Source: Companilactobacillus kimchiensis (lineage in GTDB: Bacteria > Bacillota > Bacilli > Lactobacillales > Lactobacillaceae). From it: a stretch of 64,000 nt of DNA. The position numbers were made by a program, and so were the translations under genes. The notes below the pieces were generated by a model. The model was not told the origin of the DNA, searched no databases, and saw only the letters and a list, made by a program, of their open reading frames with translations. This document shows, in pieces, positions 18,503-30,858 of this stretch. The stretch spans positions 62,001 to 126,000 of the forward strand of contig NZ_JQCF01000002.1 in NCBI RefSeq assembly GCF_001438805.1, given 5' to 3'. Within the stretch, counting starts at the first letter, position 1. Each line of letters begins with the position of its first letter.

Positions 18503-21313
18503 TTGAAAAATTCTTACGCTGTTGTTGATTTGGAAACGACCAATTCTAATTGGCACGACAACGGGCGTATAATTCAATTCGGCTGTGCCCTTATCGAAAA
18601 TGGTGAAATTACACATATTTATGACCAAAAGATTAATCCTAAAGTACCAATTCCTGGTAGAATTACCGCTCTAACAGGGTTGAGTGATGAAGATGTCAAG
18701 GATTCACCAACATTTGAAGAAGTTGCACCTGATATTTTTAAACTTTTAAAAAATCGAATTTTTATTGCACATAATGTGAATTTTGATTTGACCTTTTTAA
18801 ATCGAGAACTTAAACGTATCGGCATGAATCAACTTAATGTCAAAGCTATCGATACTGTTGAATTATCGCAGATTCTCTTTCCAACCATTAGCAGTTATAA
18901 ACTGCAAGATTTAACGCATTATCTAAGCATTGTTCACAAAAATCCGCATAGCGCGAATAGTGATGCTCATGTAACTGCCGAATTATTTTTAATCATTCTG
19001 AAGAGGGTTCAACAGTTACCACTGGAAACCTTACGAATGTTATCCAAATTTGGGAAAAATACTCTCCGCGAAACTGAGCTAGTCTTTAAGACGGTCTTAG
19101 AAGAACGTGAAAAGAATTCTCGAACTGAAGTATTACCAGCTTATCTCTATGAGAAGGATGGTTTAGTTTTACGTAAGAAAAACTTTCATGTCAGTGAACA
19201 AATTGATCATACTACCAAATATCCCTTAACTCGGGATGCTAAAAAAGAGTTGCTAGATGGTATTTTGGATTATCGGGTCAATCAATCTAAATTGATGGAT
19301 AACATTTATAAAACTAGTCAACACCGTGATACAACTAAAAAGTGGAATCTAATTGAAGCTCCAACTGGTGCTGGTAAGACCCTTGGTTATCTCTTGCCAT
19401 TGTCCTATTTGGTCAATAGTGATCAAAAGTTAGTGATTGCAACAACGACCAAAGTCTTACAACAACAAATTGTTGAACAATCCATTCCACTGTTAAATCA
19501 AGTGACCAACAACAATTACCATGCTGAAATCGTCAAAAGTAGTTATAATTTTATCGACTTAGATCGATTCTATGAAGCACTTGATAATTATCGGTTGCAT
19601 AGTCATACGGCAATCCTCAAAATGAAGATTATCGTTTGGTTAACAATGACGACTACCGGGGACTTGAGTGAATTACACTTAACTAATTACAACAGTCCGA
19701 TTTTTAGTATTATTCGTCATCGTGGTGAGCCAAAGGAAAATACAATTTTCAGTAATGATGATTTTTGGCTCTATCAACAAAATCGTTACTTAGAATCAAA
19801 AATCTTAGTAACTAATCAATCATTCTTATCACGTCATTTAGATAGTCAATATTGGGGTGGCAACTCGTATCTAGTTATTGATGAGGCTAATCACTTCGCC
19901 GGTAGTTTAAGGGATGCTAGTTCACCAACCATTGATTTCTTACAATTGAATGAATATGTCAAAAAAATCAGCGACATTCTTTATCAAAACCGAGTCACGC
20001 TCCGCTATGCTTTTACTGAAGTAACCACACAATTGTGGAACTATCAAGATCTGCAGGGAATGGAGACTCATTTTCAAGCCGTCGATGAATTGATGGAACG
20101 TTTGGAATACAACATTTTTGGCAACTATGTCCGCAATAAGGTTCGTTTCAAAGACCGTGAGGAATTTGTATCAATCTTGGATAGTAGCAATGAATTTGGC
20201 AAAGATAACTCTGATTTAATTGAACTGTTGTCAGATTTGATTGTGGAATTGTCTTTGATATCCAATCGTGTTGAAACATTGTTTGATCAATACAATTTCC
20301 AAAAGAATTTTATTTCGGTTGAATTGTCAAAAATCATCTCTAATTTAACGATTGAGAATAGTAAGTTACAAACTGTTTTGAAAAATTTAGATGAGTTGCT
20401 TCAGGCACTTCAAAGTTCCGATAATAAATTTGGCGTTCAAATTGATATGCGGGACTACTATGATCCCAAGACTTTGAAACTCAGTTGGCGTCAATATGAC
20501 ATTCAAAATTTAATTGAAGAAACGACTGATCGATTCAGCCAAATATTTGCCATCGGGGCAGCCATAACAATTCAAAAAGACTTTTCACATTTTATTTTAG
20601 ACACGCAATTAAGCCAAAATCAGATCAATCAGATGGTCATTTTACCTGATACTAATAGTATTTCGAAAAATAGTAAGATTTATTTACCATCTACTTTGCC
20701 TGATATTCAAACGCTTAACAGCGATGAGTATTTTGACATGGTGACATCCTATATCGTAGATATTCTAGATAATTTGGATCATCAGACAATGATTCTCTTC
20801 AACTCACTTAATACTTTGAGCAAGGTTTATGAGCGCTTAATGGATACTAAGGTCAAGGAAAAATGGGAGATTCTAGCACAAGGAGTAACTGGCTCGAACG
20901 AAAAAATCAAGAAGCGTTTTGCTATTGGTCGTCGTTCAGTTCTTTTAGGTGCTAATTCATTTTGGGAAGGGGTCGATTTCCCTAAGAAAACTTTAGAGAT
21001 CTTGATAGTTACTAGAATTCCCTTTGAATCGCCTGAACAACCTGATGTTAAAATCAAGCAAGACATTCTAAAACAACAAGATATGAATGTATTCAAAGTT
21101 GACTCATTACCCAATGCAATCTTACAATTGCGTCAGGGATTGGGTCGCTTGATCAGAACGCCAAGTGATCGTGGGGTTATCTTATTATTAGATAATCGTA
21201 TTTTAACTAAGAGTTACGGTAAAACAATTCTAGATTCATTACCAAAGGGTTTACCTGTGATCAATGAGAAGATGGATTTAATTAAAAAAGATATAAATGA
21301 GTTTTTGAATTAG
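18503..21313 (+). CDS. dinG: DinG-type helicase with N-terminal DnaQ-like 3'-5' exonuclease, 936 aa
   Basis: The N-terminal DEDDh exonuclease covers about residues 1-175: VVDLETTNSNW (Exo I), FIAHNVNFDLTFL (Exo II) and ANSDAHVTAELF (Exo III). The helicase follows: APTGAGKTLGYLLPL (Walker A), YLVIDEANHF (DEAH-like box), a late GANSFWEGVDFP and QGLGRLIRTPSDRG (motif VI). XPD-type Fe-S cysteines are absent, as in Gram-positive DinG. I chose TTG 18503, 8 bases after GAGG; the GTG 9 bases earlier overlaps that site. It follows rexA by 19 bases, so it is probably in the same operon and acts in DNA repair. Confidence 0.93.
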   Translation: MKNSYAVVDLETTNSNWHDNGRIIQFGCALIENGEITHIYDQKINPKVPIPGRITALTGLSDEDVKDSPTFEEVAPDIFKLLKNRIFIAHNVNFDLTFLNRELKRIGMNQLNVKAIDTVELSQILFPTISSYKLQDLTHYLSIVHKNPHSANSDAHVTAELFLIILKRVQQLPLETLRMLSKFGKNTLRETELVFKTVLEEREKNSRTEVLPAYLYEKDGLVLRKKNFHVSEQIDHTTKYPLTRDAKKELLDGILDYRVNQSKLMDNIYKTSQHRDTTKKWNLIEAPTGAGKTLGYLLPLSYLVNSDQKLVIATTTKVLQQQIVEQSIPLLNQVTNNNYHAEIVKSSYNFIDLDRFYEALDNYRLHSHTAILKMKIIVWLTMTTTGDLSELHLTNYNSPIFSIIRHRGEPKENTIFSNDDFWLYQQNRYLESKILVTNQSFLSRHLDSQYWGGNSYLVIDEANHFAGSLRDASSPTIDFLQLNEYVKKISDILYQNRVTLRYAFTEVTTQLWNYQDLQGMETHFQAVDELMERLEYNIFGNYVRNKVRFKDREEFVSILDSSNEFGKDNSDLIELLSDLIVELSLISNRVETLFDQYNFQKNFISVELSKIISNLTIENSKLQTVLKNLDELLQALQSSDNKFGVQIDMRDYYDPKTLKLSWRQYDIQNLIEETTDRFSQIFAIGAAITIQKDFSHFILDTQLSQNQINQMVILPDTNSISKNSKIYLPSTLPDIQTLNSDEYFDMVTSYIVDILDNLDHQTMILFNSLNTLSKVYERLMDTKVKEKWEILAQGVTGSNEKIKKRFAIGRRSVLLGANSFWEGVDFPKKTLEILIVTRIPFESPEQPDVKIKQDILKQQDMNVFKVDSLPNAILQLRQGLGRLIRTPSDRGVILLLDNRILTKSYGKTILDSLPKGLPVINEKMDLIKKDINEFLN

Positions 21314-21360
21314 GTGATTTATTGCTATACTATTTTTGTTAGTTAAAAAAAGGACGTATT

Positions 21361-21840
21361 ATGAGTAGAAGCACAAAAGTCTTATTGACCATATCTTTGA
21401 TTGCATTAGCGATAGTTTCAGTCTTAACCTATTTGAACATGTCATTTGCACCTTATTCGAGTGCCAAATCTCAAGCTAATGATATTGCTAAGGAAAAAGC
21501 GGGCATAGTTGAACCAGATTATTTTGGTAACTATACTCGTCAAAAGCAATATTATTCCGTGGGTGGTTTAACTAAGGGTGACAAATATCGCTACATTATT
21601 ATTAATGCTAAAAGTGGTAAAACTGAAGTCATCAATAAAAACAATGCTCCCGTTCGTCAAACAGTTATTGCTGGGACAGCCCAACGATACAATGCCAAAA
21701 AAATCTTACACATCAATTTAGGTGTTTATAAAGACAAGCCAACTTGGGAAGTAGCTTTCCAAAAGAAAAATGGTAGCATTGGTTATAATCTGGTTGATTT
21801 TAGAACGGGTAAGAGTATTCAAATTATCAATAATATTTAA
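21361..21840 (+). CDS. YpmB/TseB-like DUF5590 cell-wall-associated membrane protein, 159 aa
   Basis: A single N-terminal membrane anchor (about residues 7-26) is followed by an extracellular domain with two PepSY-like units, consistent with DUF5590 (B. subtilis YpmB, renamed TseB, a PBP2A partner in elongation). Position between dinG and dnaD matches the Bacillus order dinG-ypmB-(aspB-asnS)-dnaD. A possible TATACT -10 lies in the short gap after dinG, and a terminator follows. The function is taken from the family. Confidence 0.82.
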   Translation: MSRSTKVLLTISLIALAIVSVLTYLNMSFAPYSSAKSQANDIAKEKAGIVEPDYFGNYTRQKQYYSVGGLTKGDKYRYIIINAKSGKTEVINKNNAPVRQTVIAGTAQRYNAKKILHINLGVYKDKPTWEVAFQKKNGSIGYNLVDFRTGKSIQIINNI

Positions 21841-21852
21841 AAATTTATCTTA

Positions 21853-21890
21853 AAAAAAGTCGAGATCACCAAATTTCTCGGGCTTTTTTT
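21853..21890 (+). terminator. intrinsic terminator after the ypmB-like gene
   Basis: AAAAAAGTCGAGA pairs with TCTCGGGCTTTTTT around a short A/C-rich loop and ends in a T run. Confidence 0.75.
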
Positions 21891-21909
21891 ATTCGCTGGA
21901 GTAATTAAT

Positions 21910-22533
21910 ATGAACGATGAATTATTTAATACTTTCGTCAATAGTGGCAGTACAAGTATCGATAATCTAATTTTGCAAAATTATCATAAACTGGGAATGA
22001 CGGAAAAGGATTTAGTTATATATTTGGCATTATCAATGTATGCTCAAAAGGGTATAACTTTTCCGATGGCTAAGGATTTGGCCAATGATACAGGGATGGA
22101 TGAATCTAGTATCTACACCATCATTCAAGGTCTGATCAAACTAGGAATCATTGAGTTAAAAACTATTATCGATCATCATCAACAACGGGATATATATTCC
22201 TTAACGCCAATTTATCATCGCATCAAAAATTTGTTAGATCAGGAAAGTCAATCTAATCAACAAAATAAGTTGATGTCTGATACCGAAGAGTTGTTTAAAA
22301 AAATTGAGGTTGAATTTGGTCGACCTCTATCTCCGATTGAACAAGAACAGATCCATCAATGGATTGAAGATGATCATTATAGTATCGAGTTAATCGATCT
22401 AGCTCTACGTGAATCAGTCTTAAACCAAGCTTATTCATTGAAATATATGGATCGTATTTTAATCAGTTGGGAAAAGAGTAATATAAAGTCAGCGGAGCAA
22501 CTTCAAGACCGTCGAAAGAAGCTGGGATATTAA
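21910..22533 (+). CDS. dnaD: DnaD family primosomal/replication initiation protein, 207 aa
   Basis: The N-terminal winged-helix (DDBH1) region, with YLALSMYAQKGITFPMAKDL, is followed by a C-terminal DDBH2 domain (about 110-195). The latter carries the IEQEQIHQWIEDDHYSIELI pattern and the YSLKYMDRILISWEK (YxxxIL-x-W) motif. DnaD helps load the replicative helicase at oriC and in restart. The last base of its stop is the first base of the nth start (TAATG), as in many Firmicutes. Confidence 0.93.
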   Translation: MNDELFNTFVNSGSTSIDNLILQNYHKLGMTEKDLVIYLALSMYAQKGITFPMAKDLANDTGMDESSIYTIIQGLIKLGIIELKTIIDHHQQRDIYSLTPIYHRIKNLLDQESQSNQQNKLMSDTEELFKKIEVEFGRPLSPIEQEQIHQWIEDDHYSIELIDLALRESVLNQAYSLKYMDRILISWEKSNIKSAEQLQDRRKKLGY

Positions 22534-23180
22534 TGTTAAAAGATGAACAAATTGTCTGGGCTATTCATCAGATGGAAACAGACATTGGACCAGTTGGTCC
22601 CTCATTAGATACACGAACTCCATTTCAATACTTGGTATCAGTGATTTTAAGTGCCCAAGCGACCGATGTTTCGGTCAATAAAGTAACACCAATACTGTTT
22701 TCCAAGTATCCGGAACCAAAGGACCTAATGAAAGCTAATATTAGCGATGTAGAACAAATAATCAAGAGCGTTGGACTATTCCATAATAAAGCTAAAAACA
22801 TTATTAAAACGGCTCAGATCGTCCATGAAGAGCTAAATGATGTTGTACCAGAAACACGAAAGGGCATTATGGCTTTACCAGGAGCTGGTCGGAAAACGGC
22901 TAATGTTGTTTTGAGCGATGTCTTCGAGCAACCAACCTTTGCCGTTGATACACACGTATCAGCCATTTCCAAGCGACTACATTTTGTTGATCAAAAGGCT
23001 AATCCCTTACAAATAGAAAAGAAAATTGTTAGTGTCATGAAACCTGAAGAATTACATCAGGCCCATCACACGATGATTGAATATGGTCGCAAATATTCGA
23101 TGAAATTAGAGGCTAGTAAAGAAACCAATCAATTAATTATCGAATGTGATAAGTTGAATCAAGAAAATGAATCAAAATAA
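22533..23180 (+). CDS. nth: endonuclease III-like DNA glycosylase lacking the usual Fe-S ligands, 215 aa
   Basis: The helix-hairpin-helix is intact: LPGAGRKTANVVL with the catalytic Lys121, and the catalytic Asp139 in AVDTHVSAIS. Nth removes oxidised pyrimidines and nicks abasic sites. The C-terminal C-x6-C-x2-C-x5-C cluster motif is not present. The corresponding segment is YGRKYSMKLEASKETNQLII, and the only remaining Cys is C205. The reading frame runs through to the normal length, so this is substitution and not truncation. Activity without the cluster is plausible but untested. It is cotranscribed with dnaD. Confidence 0.93.
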   Translation: MLKDEQIVWAIHQMETDIGPVGPSLDTRTPFQYLVSVILSAQATDVSVNKVTPILFSKYPEPKDLMKANISDVEQIIKSVGLFHNKAKNIIKTAQIVHEELNDVVPETRKGIMALPGAGRKTANVVLSDVFEQPTFAVDTHVSAISKRLHFVDQKANPLQIEKKIVSVMKPEELHQAHHTMIEYGRKYSMKLEASKETNQLIIECDKLNQENESK

Positions 23181-23219
23181 AAAATCATCTCTGAAGTGAA
23201 TAGTCGGAGATGATTTTTT
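23181..23219 (+). terminator. intrinsic terminator of the dnaD-nth operon
   Basis: AAAATCATCTCTGA pairs with TCGGAGATGATTTT around a 9-base loop and is followed by T residues. Confidence 0.88.
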
Positions 23220-23305
23220 GCTTTTCATAGTTATAATTTATTTATTAAAGATTATTATTAATTGTAATAATATAACTATTTATAAATGAAAGCGTGGTTT
23301 GAAAT

Positions 23306-24181
23306 GTGTCATTAAAATTTGAAATAGAAAAAATGATTTCTAATTCCAATAACTCAAGAAAAATAATTGGTCAATTTGTTCTGAATAATCGCAAAAATAT
23401 AGCAGCATTAACTGTTGATGAAATTGCTATGAAAACTTTCACCTCAAAAGCAACCGTAGTTCGCTTTGCACATGCCTTAGGTTTTGAGGGATGGCGAGAA
23501 TTTATAAACAAATATAGTGATGAAATATTGTATGAGGATAATATTTCACAAAACATTGATGTAAACTATCCATTTAATCCATCAGATTCAACTTTGAATA
23601 TAATCAATCAAATTCAAAGTTTACATATAGAGAGTGTTAAAGATACCGTTAGATTCCTTGATGTTAAGAATTTAGAAAAAATCGTAAGATTACTAAAAGA
23701 ATCTAATAAAATAGTTATTTTTGCTTCGAATCCCAATAATTTTATCGCCAAAAATTTTCAGAGAAAAATGTTGAGTATTGGACGACATATAGAAATTGCA
23801 GAAGATGGAGAAATGGGGTTGATGGCCGGATCACTTTCTAAATCTGACTGTGCAATTGTCATTTCTTACTCAGGCAGTATTAAGAGTTCCTCGGTCAATC
23901 ATATTAATTTATTTAGTATTTCTAAAACACCTATAGTGGCAATCACCAGCAATAGTGATAGTTATTTGAGTAAAAGAGCTAATTATATAATAAATATGAC
24001 ATCCCATGAACGGATATATACTAAAATAGAAAATTTTTCTACTGAAATATCAATTATTTATATTCTCAATCTTTTATTTTCTTTATACTTTCAAATTGAT
24101 TATGAAAAGAATAAACAATATCGATTGAATAGCGGCAGGTTATTAGAAAAAGAAAGAATCAATGATAATTTGGAAAAATAA
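23306..24181 (+). CDS. MurR/RpiR family transcriptional regulator, 291 aa
   Basis: The N-terminal HTH_6 domain (about 1-75) includes EIAMKTFTSKATVVRFAHAL, and the C-terminal SIS sugar-phosphate-binding domain (about 120-260) includes CAIVISYSGS and TPIVAITSN. The start is GTG 23306, which gives the family-like SLKFEIEKMIS start; the ribosome-binding site is weak. It lies directly upstream of the beta-glucoside PTS and 6-phospho-beta-glucosidase genes and is the obvious candidate to regulate them in response to a sugar phosphate. Confidence 0.88.
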   Translation: MSLKFEIEKMISNSNNSRKIIGQFVLNNRKNIAALTVDEIAMKTFTSKATVVRFAHALGFEGWREFINKYSDEILYEDNISQNIDVNYPFNPSDSTLNIINQIQSLHIESVKDTVRFLDVKNLEKIVRLLKESNKIVIFASNPNNFIAKNFQRKMLSIGRHIEIAEDGEMGLMAGSLSKSDCAIVISYSGSIKSSSVNHINLFSISKTPIVAITSNSDSYLSKRANYIINMTSHERIYTKIENFSTEISIIYILNLLFSLYFQIDYEKNKQYRLNSGRLLEKERINDNLEK

Positions 24182-24227
24182 GGGAATACCAACGTCAAGG
24201 TAATTGATGTGGTGTTCCTTTTTGTTT
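24180..24227 (+). terminator. terminator after the RpiR gene
   Basis: AAGGGAATACCA pairs with TGGTGTTCCTTT (two wobbles) and runs into a T-rich tract. It separates the regulator from the PTS transcription unit. Confidence 0.75.
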
Positions 24228-24262
24228 CGCTTTGTTTCGTAAATATCTATATTCTATCGTTT

Positions 24263-24287
24263 GATTATGAAATGTTGATTCATAATC
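24263..24287. promoter_or_regulatory. perfect 9-bp inverted repeat upstream of the PTS gene
   Basis: GATTATGAA and TTCATAATC are separated by 7 bases, about 90 bp before the PTS start. It is a candidate operator for the adjacent RpiR regulator. No U tract follows, so it is not a terminator. Confidence 0.5.
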
Positions 24288-24297
24288 CACAGGTTTA

Positions 24298-24312
24298 TTG
24301 TAAGCGGTTACT
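24298..24312 (+). promoter_or_regulatory. candidate cre site (CcpA binding)
   Basis: TTGTAAGCGGTTACT fits the cre consensus WTGNAANCGNWNNCA at all positions except the last. It lies 63 bp before the PTS start, where CcpA repression of a beta-glucoside operon would be expected. Confidence 0.6.
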
Positions 24313-24362
24313 AGCTCGTGCTATCTTAACCTTGTTGATTCGATAACTAACGAGATGTTTAG

Positions 24363-27651
<3,289 letters not shown>

Positions 27652-27669
27652 TCGTGTTTTTAAACAAAA

Positions 27670-27710
27670 AAAAAGACTATTTTAAAATTTAATTTTAAAA
27701 TAGTCTTTTT
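27670..27710. terminator. perfect 20-bp bidirectional terminator
   Basis: AAAAAGACTATTTTAAAATT is exactly complementary to the following AATTTTAAAATAGTCTTTTT. It serves both the plus-strand PTS/GH1 operon and the minus-strand recU-ponA operon, whose stop is at 27712. Confidence 0.93.
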
Positions 27711-27711
27711 G

Positions 27712-30168
27712 CTATTGAGCAGTACCTGATGAAGAACCATTGGTAGTTGCTCCACCATTAGTTGTGCCACCAGTACCCCCAGTTGAACCACCACCGGTTG
27801 TTCCAGTTGATCCAGAATTATTTCCAGTTGTGCCACCGGTACTCCCAGTGTTACCAGTCGTATTGCCGGTATTGGTATTACCGTTAGATGAAGAATTACC
27901 ATTATTCTCATTACTACTTGTTGAACCACCATTATTGTTGATAGTCGTAGAGTTATTAGAATTAGTAGTTTCATTATTGTCAGTCGTTTGTTTATTATTT
28001 GAACCTGTACCAGATTCAGTATTATCAGTCGTTGTATCATTTTCCAAATCATTTGATTCAGAAGTGCTACTTGAATGATTATTGGTTGTAACTTGATTAC
28101 TACTTGAACCAGATGCACTACTTGTCGTGTAATCTGATGTCTTATAAGGATTTGATGGCGCATGTCCTTTGACAAATAGTTCCTTGGTATATGTTGAAGA
28201 ACTAGCACTTGGTGATGCCACAATCGGTGTTGTTGAGCCACCTTTTCGAATCATCATTTCTTCAACTGAGCTTGGTTTCTTCCACTTAGGATTACTGTTG
28301 GTTTGACTAGCAAGGTAACTCATTTCTGCTTTGTAGATCTTACCAGCAACACTTTGGTAGGTTGAAGAAATACCACTTTCATTCGGAGTATCATACCCGG
28401 TCCAAACACTGATCGAATAGTTCTTTGTATAACCGTTATACCATGAATCCTTAGCTGTTCCACTTAAAGCAGGGTTAACAGCAATGGCTTCATCAGCATA
28501 GTTAGTTGTACCAGTTTTACCGGCTTGATGTAGACCAGAGATATTAGCATATGTTGCATAAGTAGCTGGCACACCTTTAAGCACGTCGGTAATCATATAA
28601 GCTGTTGACTTTTTCATGACACGTTTACCAGATTTACTGTAATTGTGAGTTAAGCCATCAGCCGTTTCAATTTTAGAAACATAATATGGTTTGTAATATG
28701 TTCCACCGTTTGAGAAAGCCGCATAAGCAGAAGCCCCTTGAAGTGAAGAAACTTCTGATCCGATACCATCAGATAAAACTTTGACCTTATCAGAATTTAC
28801 TCCCAAGCTAGTAGCAAATTTCTTTGCCTGAGGAAGTCCCACATTAGATAGAGTTCTAATTGCCGGAATATTTCTGGAATTTACTAAGGCATCACGCATA
28901 CTCATTTGGCCTTCGTATTGTTCATCCCAATCCTTTAAAGCAATGTTTGTTCCTGCATAAGTGTAGGGCGTATCTTCGACTTGGTGATAGGTTGACCAAT
29001 TGAGGTACTCAATGGCTGGGCCATAATCCAAAATAGGTTTCATGGTTGAACCATTACTACGAGTCGTCTGAACGGCACGATCCAATCCAAATTGAATATC
29101 ACCGAGATTTCTACCACCAATCATAGCAACGACTTTACCATTGTTAGGATTAACGATTGTCGCACCAACTTGCATCTTCTGATCAGGAAATTGGACATAG
29201 CTAGAAGAATTAACGATATTATAAAGACGTTTCTGCGCAGCATAATCCATATTAACGGTAATCTTAAGATTATCTCGATACGGATCAAAACCTTTTTTCT
29301 TAACTTCAGTAATTGCTTCTTTAATATATGGATCAGAAATAATCCGTTTATTATTATTACTATTAGTTACTTTCTTATATGGCTGTAACCCTGAATCAAT
29401 CGGTGTGTTGATTGCTTCGTTAGCCTGAGCCTTAGTGATTTTATTATTTTCATACATCGAGTTAATGACTAAATCACGACGTTGCTTCGATTCGGTTGGA
29501 TGTGTGTAGGGATCATAGTTACTAGGTGCATTAGGTAATCCCGCCAGCACAGCCATTTCGGGAAGGGTCAACTGTTTTAAAGTCTTGCCGTAATAATACT
29601 TAGCACCAGTCTCCATCCCGTAAATACCATTGTTTAAATAGACTTTATTCATATAGAACTCAAGAATTTGTTGCTTAGAGAATTTTTGACTGACACGCAT
29701 TGCCAACCAAGCTTCCTGCATCTTACGCTTAAAAGTTTGATCTTTAGTATCAGTCGAAAAGACTGTCAACTTAACCAGTTGCTGGGTTAGGGTACTACCA
29801 CCTTGCAGAGTACCTCTAGTAACATTGTTGACTGCAGACTTAGCAATTCTGACAGGATCAATGCCAAGTGGTTCATTGTAAAAGTTTTTATCTTCGATTG
29901 AAACGACCGCATCCTCCATTTCTTGAGGAACTTTATCGATAGTAACGTAATTTCTTTTGTTGTCGCCTAATGAAGCAATTTGTTTGCCACTTGAATCAAC
30001 AATAGTAGATGAACCACCACTTTGGAGATTTTCTTGACTAACGGTTGGGGCACTAAAAGCATAATATATAAAGACGAACAAAAACATTCCGACTAAAACA
30101 GCCATAATGGACAGAATCCATTTAAAAATATTTTTGAAAGTGAATATACTGGTATTCTTATTATTCAT
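27712..30168 (-). CDS. ponA: class A penicillin-binding protein 1A with long low-complexity tail, 818 aa
   Basis: Bifunctional peptidoglycan glycosyltransferase/transpeptidase. The membrane anchor is at about 14-38. The glycosyltransferase domain (about 60-235) has catalytic Glu92 in SIEDKNFYNE and GGSTLTQQLVK. The transpeptidase domain (about 335-620) has Ser374 in GSTMKP, SRN at 431-433 and KTG at 551-553. Residues from about 680 to 818 are almost only S, T, N and G, an extracellular disordered tail longer than in most homologues. It is cotranscribed with recU, as in Bacillus, and the starts and stops touch. Confidence 0.96.
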   Translation of the reverse strand: MNNKNTSIFTFKNIFKWILSIMAVLVGMFLFVFIYYAFSAPTVSQENLQSGGSSTIVDSSGKQIASLGDNKRNYVTIDKVPQEMEDAVVSIEDKNFYNEPLGIDPVRIAKSAVNNVTRGTLQGGSTLTQQLVKLTVFSTDTKDQTFKRKMQEAWLAMRVSQKFSKQQILEFYMNKVYLNNGIYGMETGAKYYYGKTLKQLTLPEMAVLAGLPNAPSNYDPYTHPTESKQRRDLVINSMYENNKITKAQANEAINTPIDSGLQPYKKVTNSNNNKRIISDPYIKEAITEVKKKGFDPYRDNLKITVNMDYAAQKRLYNIVNSSSYVQFPDQKMQVGATIVNPNNGKVVAMIGGRNLGDIQFGLDRAVQTTRSNGSTMKPILDYGPAIEYLNWSTYHQVEDTPYTYAGTNIALKDWDEQYEGQMSMRDALVNSRNIPAIRTLSNVGLPQAKKFATSLGVNSDKVKVLSDGIGSEVSSLQGASAYAAFSNGGTYYKPYYVSKIETADGLTHNYSKSGKRVMKKSTAYMITDVLKGVPATYATYANISGLHQAGKTGTTNYADEAIAVNPALSGTAKDSWYNGYTKNYSISVWTGYDTPNESGISSTYQSVAGKIYKAEMSYLASQTNSNPKWKKPSSVEEMMIRKGGSTTPIVASPSASSSTYTKELFVKGHAPSNPYKTSDYTTSSASGSSSNQVTTNNHSSSTSESNDLENDTTTDNTESGTGSNNKQTTDNNETTNSNNSTTINNNGGSTSSNENNGNSSSNGNTNTGNTTGNTGSTGGTTGNNSGSTGTTGGGSTGGTGGTTNGGATTNGSSSGTAQ

Positions 30169-30791
30169 TATTTCTCCTTCCCACTTTCGATTAATTGTTG
30201 AATAGCATCAATATAAGGTAAAGTAGGATTGTAATTGGCTTTGATTTCGATGGATCCCTCGATTATATCCTTGAGCTGTATTGATTTGGCACCATCATGA
30301 TTTTGAGCATTCCAGTGTTCAATCAGTAGGTCAGCCGGTGTAACAAAATAGCGTTTTAAGGTAACATATTTTATAATAGCAAAACAGATACCACCTTGCT
30401 TTTGACACATCTGGAGATGATCAATTTGATGTTGATGAAAGTTCTTTAATGGAAAAGTATTTTTATTCTTAGTTTCCTTAGCCTCAAAATCAACATATTG
30501 TCCATTATAAACGCCGTTGTAATCTGTGGTAGAGGCTTGCTTAAAGTAGGCTTCCTTGATAACAGCACGACTACGTTTAGGATAATCGACTTTAACAATC
30601 TGAATTGGCGTTGGTTTTTTGTAAATCACGGCAATATCGTGACTACGATAATACTTGTTACTTTCATTAATTTCCTCCTCCAGAGTCATTCCACGATCAC
30701 CAAAAAGGAGTTTCTTTTTGGCGCTAGATGACTGAGGTGAAGGAGTCGATGGGTGATTAAAGATTTGCCCATCGGGGTAGTTTATTTTCAA
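30168..30791 (-). CDS. recU: RecU Holliday junction resolvase, 207 aa
   Basis: It resolves Holliday junctions during recombination and chromosome segregation. Family blocks are GDRGMTLEEEINESN, KPTPIQIVKVDYPKRS, STTDYNGVYNGQYVDFEAKE (catalytic Asp/Glu-x-Lys core) and FHQHQIDHL. Length is normal. It is the first gene of the recU-ponA operon, divergent from the ypsA homologue with a 67-bp gap that must hold both promoters. Confidence 0.95.
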   Translation of the reverse strand: MKINYPDGQIFNHPSTPSPQSSSAKKKLLFGDRGMTLEEEINESNKYYRSHDIAVIYKKPTPIQIVKVDYPKRSRAVIKEAYFKQASTTDYNGVYNGQYVDFEAKETKNKNTFPLKNFHQHQIDHLQMCQKQGGICFAIIKYVTLKRYFVTPADLLIEHWNAQNHDGAKSIQLKDIIEGSIEIKANYNPTLPYIDAIQQLIESGKEK

Positions 30792-30858
30792 AATATCAAC
30801 TCCTACTGTGCAAATTATACCATGATGGCAAAGATATTAATTATGGGGGAGATTCTTT

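Noticed and set aside
27740-28078. 112-codon plus-strand frame rich in P, V and L, and a similar minus frame at 27660-28241
   Set aside because: Both are shadows of the low-complexity S/T/N/G tail of PBP1A; repetitive codons keep the other frames open.
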